Shown: positions 36,001-50,110 of the stretch, in pieces | Numbering within the stretch: the stretch's first letter is position 1 | Layout: each line of letters starts with the position of its first letter | Assembly: GCA_013399895.1 (NCBI GenBank) | Contig: VXBA01001642.1 | Location: forward strand, 763,337-827,336 | Source: Serilophus lunatus | Lineage: Eukaryota > Chordata > Aves > Passeriformes > Eurylaimidae | DNA: 64,000 nt | Reading direction: 5' to 3' | The notes under the pieces: generated by a model | Seen by the model: the letters and a program-made list of their open reading frames with translations, nothing else | Database searches by the model: none | Told to the model about the DNA's origin: nothing | Made by a program: the position numbers and the translations under genes

Positions 36001-38724
36001 AATAGAAACATTCACTGTAGCCTTATACTGTTAAACTCCTCAGATATTAACAGACTCTGTAAGCCCTCCTTAAGCAAAAGATCAGTATAACATGAAATTA
36101 ACTATACTGTTTATGAATGATTGTGTTGAGCATAGTTGTTCTGGAAGTGTGAGAGCACCAGATAAGTGTGATTGTTCAACTACAAGAGATTCTTATATCA
36201 TATTTGAAATTACTGTACAGTTTGATGCAGAAAATGCCATTCTCTAATAATGGTATTTTACAGACAGAAAGTGACATGAAAGCATTTCTTTACTTCAGAT
36301 AACAGGTCCTTTGGGTCTAATAGACAATATAAACTGAATGTTCTGGATTTTAATCCATAAATTAGCACAATATATACAGCATTTACAACTGGAGTACACA
36401 GAGTTCTGTGCTTATGTAGTTTTAGCAATAAAAGTTATTATCTTCATCAGATCACCCAAATGTAATTGTATGTGATTGTGACACATGATATTATCTATCG
36501 CAACAGAGGCAAATATTTTCTGCAAAAATCTTCACCTAATTAAGATGTACTGGCATGCTTTCAATCTGCAGCTGCTGTGGAGTTGGCTGCCACAATATGA
36601 GCTTTATGTTCTACTGCTAGAGAGAACCAATCCTCTCTTACCTGATTTAAATTAGCTACTCAGATAATGAATTGCTTTTCCCATCCATTCATTTTCACTC
36701 CAGGCTGTGCATTTATGTTGACATGGCATTTGAGATTTCCTTAATGGAAAAAAGCCCCACTGGAAAAGGTTTTTGCTCTTTCTGCTAAAATTGCTCCAAG
36801 GTAAATAATGCTAGGTTTTGATCATTGTAAATAAACACACGTTTTTTTCATTGATACTTGGAATTTTTCCTGATAAAAAATAGCTTTTGAAGAAAGAATA
36901 AACTTTCTGGAAGAATTTAATTTTTAAATTAGCATTGTCCTAGGGCTAAATTCAAAGAAATAAACAGGAATCCTAAAGCTCCACCACTCACTTTGAGACA
37001 AATTAGTGATATTTTTAATTTATTCTCAGCTAGTCGTGGTCATGCAGACAGAACAGAAATCACTTTCCATATGAAATTCTGCAGAGGTAATTTTGTCTCC
37101 AAAACATTCTAAGCTCTTTCAGTACAATGGAAAGGACATTCTGGGATTATTTGAGAAAGTCAGAAAACATCAAGATTACATACCTTCACTCAACACAGAG
37201 AATTTTGTTGTGAGTTTAGACTAAAACTCCTTTTGAAGAACTCCAAAAGGAATTTTAGATATAAAAATACGCCTGGAGTTCCTTCCAGTGTGTTCTTATT
37301 CCTGTAGATACAAACAGATATATAGCAGAGACTTGTCATATAAAAGTTCTCTCTTGACAGACAGTCATTTAAGGTACTCTGTAATTGCTAAGATGATTTG
37401 TTACACTTACATGCACCCATTGGAATGAATATTTATTTCTCCAAAAAAATACACGTGCATACCTGTGGGATGTACTTAAGAACCCTCAGAATTTTTGTTT
37501 CCTTTGACAGATATGGAGTCTATGACTTTAAATGGAGTCTATGACTTTAAATGTAATATACTGCATTTGGAAGCAGTCACTGAGGTACCACAATTCGGTT
37601 TCATTTTTAGTCACTTTTTGGAGCTGGCCTGTACTTTTCAGTTAAGAGCTAAAATTTCGATCAAATTTGCTTTTCATTTTGCAGAAACACATCCAGTAAT
37701 ACTTAGCTTGACTGCACTTTAATTCCATTATGTCAGATTTCCAATTTTTATATTAGCTCTTCTGTATGAATGTAGACAATAAAATATAAAAAAACCCTAT
37801 ACTCCAGAGAGTAGTTTTGTTTAATATGTCTTTATTTGCAGTATAATATGCAATTTTTAGGAAATTCCTATCGCTGGTTAAACTGTATTGAGTTTTCACA
37901 ATTTCAATGACCATCTGTGAGATAACTGGGTATTTTCCTTGGAATAAAATGTTTAGCAAGAAGATTTCATATTTTTAATGAATGAACAAAAGCACAAGGA
38001 CATTATTTTGAAAATAATCAGGAACTAGGTAACACGTTCTCCTGAAAAGCTTGCATGTATACTTCAAAAGCTGGAAAATACCAGAATGTTCAGTAAAGAA
38101 CACTCACCATCTAGTGTATCCTAAGATATTATATATGATACAGATAGTTAAATGCCATCCATTTCAATTTTAGAATGCAGGATTACGATATTCCTTAGGC
38201 CCAAGGACAAATCATCAGTAGGATTTTGATCATGGTTTTACAATCATACTGGCAGACCATTTGCATGTGACTATAAGAAAGAGACCTGGCAAATGGAATG
38301 TCAGGATTTAAGTCAAACACCATGTACAGCTCAAATGCTAATGATAACTGCTTAAAGTTAACTGGCTTTTCAAATACTGACTGATCTGGTGCCTGGGGGT
38401 TTTTTTTGAATTTCATAATGAAGATCTTCGTAGATTTTCACTAGAGCTGCTTTGCCATCGCAGTTGCAGCATCATACAGGTTGGACTTGGACTGAGTCAC
38501 AGTGCTATAGCAATGTCACATTGCAATGGTATGCTCTCATGTGCCATTTAGTAACATGAGATCATACTTTAATAATAAAAGTGAGTTTAAACTAAATAAA
38601 AGAACCCCTTTGCATATAGCAGTAAGGAAGTTGCGTGTTATAAATCATGAGTAAATATGTTTTAAACATTTTATCGACTTGTCTTTCTTAAAAGTTAGTC
38701 AGAAGTGCTTACTGAAATTTGAGT
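36001..38724. other. Unique AT-rich non-coding DNA
   Basis: I recognise no gene or repeat family. A 19-bp perfect tandem duplication occurs at 37513-37550. Confidence 0.55.
37513..37550. repeat. Perfect 19-bp tandem duplication
   Basis: ATGGAGTCTATGACTTTAA occurs twice in direct succession with no mismatch. Two copies of a complex unit suggest a recent replication-slippage or repair duplication. It is not an array. Confidence 0.9.
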
Positions 38725-38868
38725 CACAAAATCACAGAATCACAAAGTGGTTTGGATCAGAAGGGACCTTAAAGATCATCTAGTTCCAACATCCCAGTAA
38801 AGGGCAGGGTTGTCACTCACTAGATCAGATTGCTCAGGGGCCTATCCGACCTGTCTTTGAACATTTCT
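38725..38868 (-). mobile_element. CR1 LINE 3'-end fragment, about 144 bp
   Basis: AAAATCACAGAATCACAAAG at the left matches the CR1 terminal tail in reverse complement. It is followed by GAAGGGACCTTAAAGATCAT and CTAGTTCCAACATCCC of the 3' UTR, then the TGCTCAGGGGCC block and CTTTGAACATTTC. It is severely 5'-truncated, the commonest fate of CR1 insertions, and has no coding sequence. Confidence 0.93.
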
Positions 38869-41800
38869 CTGTGTGAAGAAAGCAGATTAATTAGCAGAAA
38901 TAATGTAATTTAAATACAAATATGCATTATTAAGAATTTTACCAAAACATTATTTTGGAGCTAGATATTAGAAACAGTTTAGAAATGAAGCATTGCTGCC
39001 ACAGAGAACAGAATAACCAAAATGTCCATAGATACTTCAGTAGCCCAGTCCCCTTTTAAAATGTTTTTATCAGGAAATGAGTCATACCTGGGTCACATGC
39101 TAAAATAATATGTATAATGCAGAGGGGATAATTCATAATACTTCCAATTATATTTTAAAATGCCTTTTTTTTCTTTTTTAATCTCAGAATCCCCTTTTAC
39201 TCAATGTCTTAATTGCTTGCTCTGAGATGTTGCACAAGTGGGACAGAACCCAAATGCTAGATCCAAACATGTGGAAATTTTGGATTCAGAACTAATGCGT
39301 AGTTAGAAATAGGCCCTTCTTTCTCTCATAAACTGAAATGAAACAGCTGTCAAGAAACCCTGAGCTTCGATGGATACGATAGAGATGTCTGTGATTTAAT
39401 TGACTTGGAATCAGCATCTAGCCAGTATTTAAATTCTAATATTGATCCAATGTCAATACACAGCCATATTTAACCAATTTTTTTTGAACCCTTGAGTTAA
39501 TGCCTCTGTAAATTGTTTTTGATTTTTCCATTTGAAACTTAATAACTTATCATGCAATGATATTTAACAGCATCACAGATACTTGATAGCAGCATCTAAT
39601 TAAAGATGTAAAGCAAAATTAGCACTGAATTTTCATTTTGAAAATTGAGGTCTTTCCAGTCCTTTCTGTATTGATGTTATTTTGACATTTTTATAAGAAT
39701 TTGTGCTTGTTACCATATAGAAGCAGGTAGCCAAACTGCTAGTACTTCATGCGATTTCATGAATATTTGATTGACATATAGTGTATATATTTTCATCTTA
39801 TATGAAGGATTTGTGATATGACTGCAAAAAATTCTGCTGGTTTCAGTAAGAGGTATGCACTGTATAACATAGCAAAAAGCTCGTTTTCTCTAGTAACTAA
39901 AGCTTATCTAGCTATCTTGTTTTTGAAATTTTGACATTCTGGACTTTTATGATAATGCTTTAGGATTTGTAATTTTTTTAAAGGTATCGAGTTGGCAGAT
40001 AATATCATATTTCCAAAATAATTTTCAGTGCAAATTTGAGCAAATAGACTGCAAAAAGCATATTGCTGTTAGACCAGAGATAAACTAAGGAATCTGGAAT
40101 TTGAAATGGAGAGCTCTTTTAAGGTTTAAATTTGAAGCAGGGATAGATACAAATTCTCATGAAATATGACTATCATGTAATTATTTATGAGCACAGAATT
40201 TGTTTTACTTCTTAGATTATAATAGTAAAAAGAAAAGCATAATTCTCTATAATGTGAAGAATTCCCTCTCAGAAGTCTAGAGCTGTAACTATGTGTTTTT
40301 CTACAAAGAAATGGAAAAAATCCATTTGTAAAATAATCTGTAAAATGTAAGAAAGTTATATATTTAATCTATTTATACTTGAAATAAAATAAACTTTATA
40401 TCTTGATTGAATGCTGGTATCTGAAATAGAACAGCAAAGCAGAAAGGTAACCTTCACTCACTTGAATGTGCCATTCATAAGAAAAATAATTTGTAAAAAA
40501 AAAAAANAAAAAAAAAAAAAGAAAAATTAGATAGATAACTTTTTTACATTTTTTCCTGGAAATCTGAATCAAATTCTTCAGAACTGTAATCCTGAGTAAG
40601 TATTCACAAAACAGTCTTGAAGAAGCTATTGTATCTCCTACAGGAGCTGCACTATTAAGAGAAGGTAGATATTTGAAAAGTGTGTTCTTGATTATACCAT
40701 CTCTTCATATTCCTTGGAATTAAATTCTACTATTTTAATATTTTAACATATTAATTCTTTTTAAAAATAACACAAATCATGAGAAAGAGAGTTCTCTTGC
40801 TTGCAGAAGTTTGTCAGAGTACCTATCAACCAGTGAAAAGAAAGAAAAATGTCAGATCATTATTTTTTATGAAATATGCAAGAACATATAGATTTCTTAA
40901 TGAATTCTAGTGGAAATATAATATAAATGGCACTCTAATTTTTGCCCTCCTAATAAATTTATGATGAAATATATTTACAATTTGTGAAGTGAATACAACC
41001 TTCTCTAAGAGCAATTTTCAGTCTGACATTGATAAAAAGCTTGAAGGAGTTGTACTGGGTTTTTTACCCCTTTTTTACTAGTTTAAATTGTGAAAGTAAT
41101 GGAATGATGTCAGTTCAGAAATGTAAGAGAAGTGTTGTAACCATTGCAACTATTAAAAAAATAACTTCATAGAAAGAGTGGCTGACAATCTAACCAAAAC
41201 CTCACAGCTTATACAGGAGCAGTGGTAAAGACACTAAGTCTATGTGTACTGTACTGGGTAACAACATATCTGAAAAGACTTTAAAACATGAACTTTGAGC
41301 ATTAATTTACTACTTGAATTTAAGAGAAATTTGTTCTCAAAAGAGAGAAGAAAACAGATTCTTACTATTTTGCTGCACTTTGATGAAAACTAAGATTTAT
41401 TTAGGAGTTTGGGATTTCTAATCAAGACAAGAGTTTCCTAGTTGGGTAGAAATTAACCCAGCATAGATGGATTCAGTCTTTCTGATGTAGAATATAGCAA
41501 AATAGACCTAAAAAGCAAATAAACAAAATTTAGTGTAGCTATGAGAATATGATAAATGCCTTTGTTTTTGCATGCTATCCCACGGTCATCTGCACAGTTT
41601 GGCTTCACTAGCTGGTCTGAAAGTTCCTAATATATGTGAATTGCTTTCTGTTTAGTCACTGCTATACTGTAGCTGGCAAAAGAGAATTGAACTGCGCAAT
41701 CACCTTAACACTGATCCATTGTTCAAACTGTAATGCTTTATTATTGCCAGACCATGTTAGAAAACTATGTCTATATTTTATTAGCACAATTGTATATGTT

Positions 41801-42490
41801 GTGTTATCTCTGGAACATGACTCATAGAATTTAGACAGGGTGCGTTAACAGGCAATTCCACAACCAGTGAAGAACTGTTTCACATACAGTTTCAAATGAG
41901 CCTTTATGTTGGTCTTTAATTTGTTGACATATGCTATATACCTGGAAAGAACAGGTAAGAGTCTAAGTGCATCTATGTTCCTTCCTACAACACCAGCTCA
42001 AGCTTCTTACTTGCTGTTTCTGAGAGGTCTGGAATCTTGTTTTGCTATATTTCTCATTAGGACATCATATTTTGGGGATTACATGATGTGACGAGGAGAA
42101 ATTCCTTGTTAAAAATCCATAATTTAATTACAAGATGATAATTTTACCTAAGCTTTAAGCTACAGAGTAGATTTCTTGCACACTAACTCACTTTACGTAC
42201 CACATTGCCAAAGAACTGGTTATGTATCTAGTCTTCTCAAGGCACATTCTGGACCAGGTGTGGTATGGTTTACTGGCATATACAGGAAAGAAAGGAGCTA
42301 AGTCTTTGCTTGCAAAATATCTGCCTGCCATTGGTGATCCTTCGTTTTCTATTAGTACCAGATTTACTCACAGATGTAAACTTAAAACCACTTTCATCTC
42401 ATTAGATTACAGTATCGATGAAATGTACCAAGATACAGCAGGCATAGATGGTAAAAAAAAAAAGTCATTAACTTACTGGAATGAGTTTAA
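38869..42490. other. Unique AT-rich non-coding DNA with a poly-A gap
   Basis: I recognise no gene or repeat family. The only landmarks are the interrupted A-run at 40495-40520 and scattered AT-rich runs. Confidence 0.55.
40495..40520. repeat. Homopolymer A run interrupted by one N
   Basis: An A-run carries a single N at 40507. The true run length is unknown, and the N marks a small unresolved gap. Confidence 0.85.
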
Positions 42491-42914
42491 CAGAGGGCCA
42501 CCAAGATGGCTGGGACTGGAGCACTTGCTGTAGGAAATGCTGCTGAGAGAACTACTTTTTGTGTCTGAGAAAGGGAAGGCCAAGAAAGTATCTTGTTGCT
42601 GCCTTTAGTTACCCAGTGTCCTGTTATAAGGAAATTGAGGCCATACTCTGTTTGGAAGGACACAGTAAAAGGACAAGAGGCAATGGACGAAAGCTGCATC
42701 AACAGAAACTCCAGATAGATATTAGGATTTTTTAATTATTTTTTTTTATATAAGAGCCATCAAACACAGAAGCTAGCTGCAAAGAGACTGAGCAATTTCC
42801 ATCCTTAGAGACACTAAAAACTGGAAAAGCTGGTCAAACTTTGAGGCTGGCCTTGCTTTGGACTACGGTTGGGTCAGAGGTCCTTCCCCACTTAAATTAC
42901 TCTGTGATTGTATG
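42491..42914 (+). mobile_element. CR1 LINE 3' fragment, plus orientation, strongly diverged
   Basis: The order of landmarks matches the CR1 3' region read forwards: GAGGGCCACCAAGATGG at 42493, GGACTGGAGCACTT near 42513, GGACAAGAGGCAATGG near 42671, AAACTCCAGATAGATATTAGG near 42707, CCATCCTTAGAGACA near 42800, and a 3' end CTCTGTGATTGTATG at about 42900-42914. That end corresponds to the terminal octamer-like repeat of CR1. Divergence is high and the coding frame is gone, so it is an old insertion. Confidence 0.85.
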
Positions 42915-45293
42915 AAAATCGATGTATGAATTTTAAGTAAGATGGAAAGCTGATTTTGAATAAAATTCTTTTATTGTTTTCACTGTTGTGCTTACAGTAG
43001 AATAGCCAAAATAGAGGTCATTGCTTATACTTGCTCTGTAAGTTTTCAGGCCCATGGGCTGTTACCCAAACTGAAAGGAAAAAATTATTCAGCAGTGAGT
43101 CTGAACCTTTGGCAACTGCTCTATAATTCATTTGTTGGCTGTTTATTTTTTTTGTAGATGTAGATTACTTTGCGTAGCTTTTTGAGCCAGAGATCTTAGA
43201 AATTAATGTGAAAATATGTGTATTGACCTAATTGCTAGTAAAAGAGAAAAGGTTAAATGAAATCAATGCATCAGGGAGAGATTAATGGATGTGAGTGGCC
43301 TTGTCTTCAAAACATCCAGGAAGTACCAGAAGTAGCCCTAATACACTTTAATAGAGCAAAAATGGTATAATTTTTGAGCCATTTCTCTCTATTAGATCTG
43401 ATGTTTCTGTAATATTTTTTCAGATATTTTACTCCAGAAATTTTCTTGCAAACAGAAAATGTATCAGACGAACCTGAAATGTGACCAGAAGAACAGGACA
43501 ATCTATTTTCCTGTATGTTTTTAGTAGTTTTCACCTGCTTCCCTTTTTGCTTCTGTATATAGAATCTTAGCAGGAAAATATTTTCACAGGAAAATACTTG
43601 ATGTTGATGAAGAAAGAAAACATCGGCCTCAACAACTGAACATCTATGAATGATATCTCTGCATCTTGTGTGTTTTTCAATTACTCTGGAGAATTAAGCC
43701 TGTCAGATACAGATGTGTAGCTTGGCAAGATGATTGTGGAGAGATATTAACAGCTGCAGAGTTCAGAAGTGCAAACAGCTTTGGCGTGGTGTAGTAGACA
43801 CCTGGCTTCGTCTGAAGTCAGTGGGTCAAGGTCTCTCCTCTTTTACATTTATACCCATTGTTGCAGTGTTTGGGATGGAGGTGATGTGTATGCATTAATC
43901 CTTACTGTATTTTTGAAAGAACAACAGACCATCTTCTTCCTGTGCATGCAATTACTGAATGCCACACATGAAGAAATTGGGCAATTAGCCAGCATGGGGT
44001 TGTTTTTCTCAATGTAAAACATGCTGGATTTTATACTGCATTTATCTTTATAGATGTACGAGGTATAAAGGAAGACATAAGAGGAAATTCATGTCTCTAT
44101 TCAGATCCAGACAAACACTGAAGCAGAGAGAGGGCATTTGAAGTTGAAGCATAGGCACAACTGTGGAAGTATATCCTGAGAACATGGCTGTAGATGTTCT
44201 GTGTTCATGAACCAACTGAGAGTGTGATGCTAGCATCCCAGAAGCATCTGGTGTTTCTGTGGTGGGAATACTGAAAAAAACTAGCCCTTCCTGCCTCTTA
44301 CACATGCATTTCAGTAGGATGGAAGATCCATCTCCTTTTCTTTTGTCTTTTGATGTCTCACACTAGAATAACAAAGGCTCCTGAGTTGTCAGTGGAATTC
44401 TCCTCCTCTCATCCTGGGGATCAGCGGAGAGATATGGACATTGACAGTCTTCCTTTGGCTGCTGTATGGCAGAATAATAACTCAAGTCAATTGGAGAAAG
44501 GCTATGTCAAAGATGTTCAGGAAAGAGTGGCTTTTGCTTGGACACTGTTAAAACACAGACATTTGGTGACCTTGATCAGTTTTTCTACAGTATAAATTGG
44601 GTCTGTAGCCCCCAGAAAAATCCCTGGAAATACTTCCAGCACTGGATGGAAAAGCTAAAGCTTAAAGAACCTTTGACATCTGTTCTCTGTCACCAGCTTA
44701 AATTTAACCTATGACAGTAATGAGTGAAAGTCCACGTGCCATTTGGCCTGTGTAAAGACTCTGTAGTCATTTGTGTACATCACAAAAGGCGTTAATTGGC
44801 AGCTGGGTCAACAGCCTCTTTGAAGGAATTGAGAGTTCATTGGGCACGTGGACAGAGCAGGTCTTTCCCTGGTAAAAAAATTCCCCATTCATATGAGGCA
44901 CTTAAGACAGTGTAGCATGGGGAAACTTGCCAAGATACTGCCTGGTTTCTGGCCATGACAGTAGTTGCATTGCTAAGGACCGCTCCCATTCAGCAGCAGC
45001 AGTCACAAAGTTCCTCCAACGCATAAATGGGTGACCAAGGCTGTGCTCCCTCAGCAGGGACAGACACTCGCAGGACTGAGCTCTGCTTTTACATATCTCC
45101 AAGCAAGAGCGGAACTGCCTGCCTGAAACCAAAAGAGAAATCCCTTAAAGCTGTCGCTGCAAGGCATTTTCTCTTTTCCTGTTCTAACTTCTGCCAATTT
45201 TTAGTGTTGCAAACTTTGTGGGAACAATTGAAGTTTATGAAAAAGCTCTCATGTTGCACATATGAACTAATTCCATAGCTCTATTTTAAAAGA
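42915..45293. other. Unique non-coding DNA
   Basis: No gene or repeat family is recognised. Short frames (for example 81 codons at 44350-44595, plus) are hydrophilic and unbroken but have no domain or splice context to support them. Confidence 0.5.
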
Positions 45294-46420
<1,127 letters not shown>

Positions 46421-46558
46421 CTTTCTTTCTTTCCCTTTCTTCCTTTCTTCCTTCCTTTCTTCCTTTCTTCCTTCCTTTCTTCCTTCCTTTCTTCCTTCCT
46501 TTCTTTCCTTTCTTTCTTTTCTTTCTTTCCTTTCTTTCTCTGTTTCTCTTTCTCTCTC
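46421..46558. repeat. Degenerate pyrimidine edge of the array
   Basis: Mixed TTCC, TTTC and TCTC motifs with irregular order, for example TTCTTCCTTCC units near 46441-46500, fading into CTCTTTCTCTCTCC. A degenerate edge next to a pure core is the usual gradient of an old array with one homogenising end. Confidence 0.9.
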
Positions 46559-49500
46559 CACAAGTTCCTTTCAACAGATTTATGGACAGTAAGCAGGCTG
46601 CCATTGTGAAAAATAAAAATCCATAAATTATTTGTCCCAGCTGTGAAATGTCATCTTGTAGATTAGTGAAAGTGTGTCTCTGTTGCCTCTTAAAAAGATT
46701 ACTTTATTGACAACAGGTAAAAGCAGGAGAGAAAGCTATCAAACCACTGCTTTAGCATGGGATCACTTTAACAGTCTGATTTTCTGTGCATTATACCTAG
46801 AATTATATTTTAATAAAAGGATAATTAAATTTATTTATCACAAAAATAATTCTTTTAATCTCCATTAAACAGAAATGACAAAACCAAAACTGTGACACTG
46901 TGTAGTTCCCGTCTGCTGGAATTTTCTTTGGAAAGTGGAAAATTCCACTGTAAAAATCAGAAAACTTTAGTATTAACATTTTCTTTAAGATTGTATGTTA
47001 CTTTGGTGTATATTTCCTTTAAGCAAACACTTCTTGAGACTAACAGTCTTAGGAGCACAAATTGGATAGGATAACACTGGTCGCAATATATCAGCAGCTG
47101 ATCCAAAATTTGAGTTCTTGGAGGAAAGCGAGTAACTTTTTAATAAGAATTTACTGTTATCTGCTAAGAACAAAGTATCTTGGTTTCCTGGAATCTTGGA
47201 CAAAGGAAGCAGCTAGGTCTAAATAAGTTCAAATGTTATACAGTGGCTGCTGACATTAGTTTATGATTTTTTTTTCTTCCTTTTCCCAATTCAAACTAAA
47301 ATTTCAGCCAAGAACTATAAAAGTTATACATGTATCTTAATTTTCCAATGTCCAGCTTTTTGTATCTTGAAGAAACTTGGTTTTAGAACTAGAATAGCCA
47401 ATTTTCTAACAAGGAAAATCCCTACGACTTAACAGTAATAAATGACCCAGATAAAGACACTCATTTCATAAAATTCTGAGAATATTGTATTGTTTTCTAA
47501 TAACATTTTTCCCATGACCTATGAAGGCAATTATGCAGTTACTACCTCTTTATTATTATTTTTAGTAAAGTCAATGCCCAAAGGAGATAATGTATTGGAT
47601 TAATTATATGTGAACAATATAATGGAATTTTACTTTTTTTCCCATATACTTCACTGGAATTATAATACCTTCCTATATTTATTAATGCATAAATGCACTT
47701 TAAGAAGTTCACAAAATGAAAAAAACAAGGCCTAAACTTTCTTTCATGTCTCATGCCAAAGCCTGTAGAATCAAAAATTATGTATATGCCACTTTTTTAA
47801 ATTGCTTTAGAAACTTAGCCCCCTGCATTTCTTTAACTTCCAGCAGAACTCAAACTTCTAAATTATGTGATGTTTGTGGTCTTTTACATTGTGTCATTAA
47901 GCCAGAGTCTGTGGACACTTGTAAGTTCCATGAAGTTTCTTTGTTACCTGGTATGAAGTGCAGTACAATGAGGTTATATCAGCTAAGTAAAAAAGGCAAA
48001 ATTTTATTCAACTATTTTTTTATTAAAAACCTGTCAGACTATTCCCTCTCCAGAGTTCATTCATGCAAAGAAAACAGTTAATATTTTAGTCCCATACCTA
48101 ATATGGAAAAAATAATAATTCCTAAATCTGGAATAAGACAAATGTGGATACAATCCTTTGGGGTTTTGTTCCTGTTTCCTGTATAAAACTGTAATTTCTT
48201 CAGTATCCTTCTACTTCTTATTGCTTGTGTCTAGACATAAATTGACCATAAAACAATATTAATATTGTATATTGCCCTGGTTAAGAGTTTTTGTTTGGCA
48301 TCAGGAAAGAACTTTGAACATTTTAATGGTACTTTCTGTAGCACAGTAGTGTGAATGAGCTTATTTTAATGTAGGAATAAATTGGTTACTGAAGGTATTT
48401 TTATTATGCATCTCCTTATAATTTCTGCCAAATAAACAACATATTCCTCAGATAATTGGTCTATTAGTCTGTCACTTTCTAACTATTTTTTCTATGCTGA
48501 ATTAAAGGGCCCATAAATCCTAAATTCTTTATTAGCTTGCTGACTTTGCAGAGTTTGATGGTAAATAAACTAGCATAGCATTAAACCTCCTTATTGAAGG
48601 AAGACAATATGTCTTTTTGTATCGACTTCTGCATGATTCAATTTTCACTAAGCATCACCATGACCTTTATAACAGCACTGCGAACTTTAAAATCCGGTTT
48701 GCATGTGGTGGTTAACTTGTGCTTGTATAAAGTGGTTTTACAAATGATGGCCTAGCCTTTCCAGATTTGATAAATGTGCAGCTGATAGTCCAATAATGAA
48801 AACAAAAGATCTTCCAAAATGCTGAGAGCAATAATTAAACATTTTGAAAAGGGGTAAATTTATGAGATTAATTAGACATAAATGATTTTTCAGTTTCCTT
48901 TGCAAATTATTTCAGATTTTTTAAGTGAATGATGTTTCTTCTGTTTATATTAAAAAAGGAGGCTTTGGGACTTTAAGTATAGCTTCGAAGTATAAAAATC
49001 TGTTAACTGAATTGAACATAAGATATTGATTTCTCATCTTAAATATTGCTTTTGACTCTTATACTGAACTCCCTTCTGTGGTATCTGAGTGCTCATCTTC
49101 TGCTTTTTCCTCATGCAAGTGGTAACGATACATCAGAATACTGCTGTGCCAAAGGGACTTACTTTATTACTGCAGATGTTAAGTGTTCAGGGCTGATACT
49201 TGTACAAAAAAGTAAATCAATATTGATTAGACCTGAATTTGGTGTTCAAAGATGAATTTGGTGTTCTGTAATCTTCACATGTGCTCAGGAACTGTCGTAT
49301 AATATAAACACAAAATGGTACTAACTAGGCAGTGGCTCACAATCATATGCAAATTTTCCCTTCAATTTCACTCTTAAAAATGCTGCATATTTTTCTAGAC
49401 ATCTCCATTTAGTTAAGAAAGCTTAATATTTAGTCAGAAACTCCAATATATGTTCAAGTTTTTTGTTTTTGTTTCTTACCACAGAATTTTTTCTTTTACT

Positions 49501-50074
49501 TTGCTTTTGGGTTTAGTTTTTGTTTTATTTAAGTTACTGTAAGAAAAATGACTAAACTGTGTTGGAACAGAAAATCTACAAATGGGAGCCAGGCTTCCTG
49601 AAAGAATGCTTCCCTCTTACATGCTTTCCAAATCGAAACATACACGCAAAATACATGGAGATATTATTTCTGGGAATGTTAGGAAGAGATGCAGGACAGA
49701 TGTGCAAGCAGAAGAAATTTCTATCTGTATTGCAAATTCTTTTTGCTTAAGTCTCACATAGTTTGTCAAGGTTTACTTCTTTAAACAGTTGCAGTGCCTG
49801 AGGTTTAATGGTGATGTACAAAGTTTTATTTCCTACTATGCTTACGATATGTACATAACATTTCCTAAATTTTCATTGAATTCAAAAGCAAATCTCTCTT
49901 CCTCGGAAGTAAAGTTTTGTTTCTTTTCATTCTGCTTCTCTCTTATTCCCCATGAATACACAGGATTAAAACCAGCCCTGACTGTGAAATAATAAGGGTC
50001 TCTACAGTAGGACTGTGTGATTTATGCCAGGCAATTAAAATCAATTTCTAACCTACATGAGGCACTAAAAACTG

Positions 50075-50110
50075 AATTGCTCAACACACAGTGCTGTTGA
50101 GCACTGTGTG
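50075..50110. repeat. Overlapping, mutually exclusive hairpins
   Basis: CACACAGTGCT (50085-50095) pairs perfectly with AGCACTGTGTG (50100-50110) around GTTG. The same bases also offer an alternative 8-bp stem, GCTCAACA with TGTTGAGC (about 50079-50102). The sequence shows only that both can form, not that either does. Confidence 0.8.
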
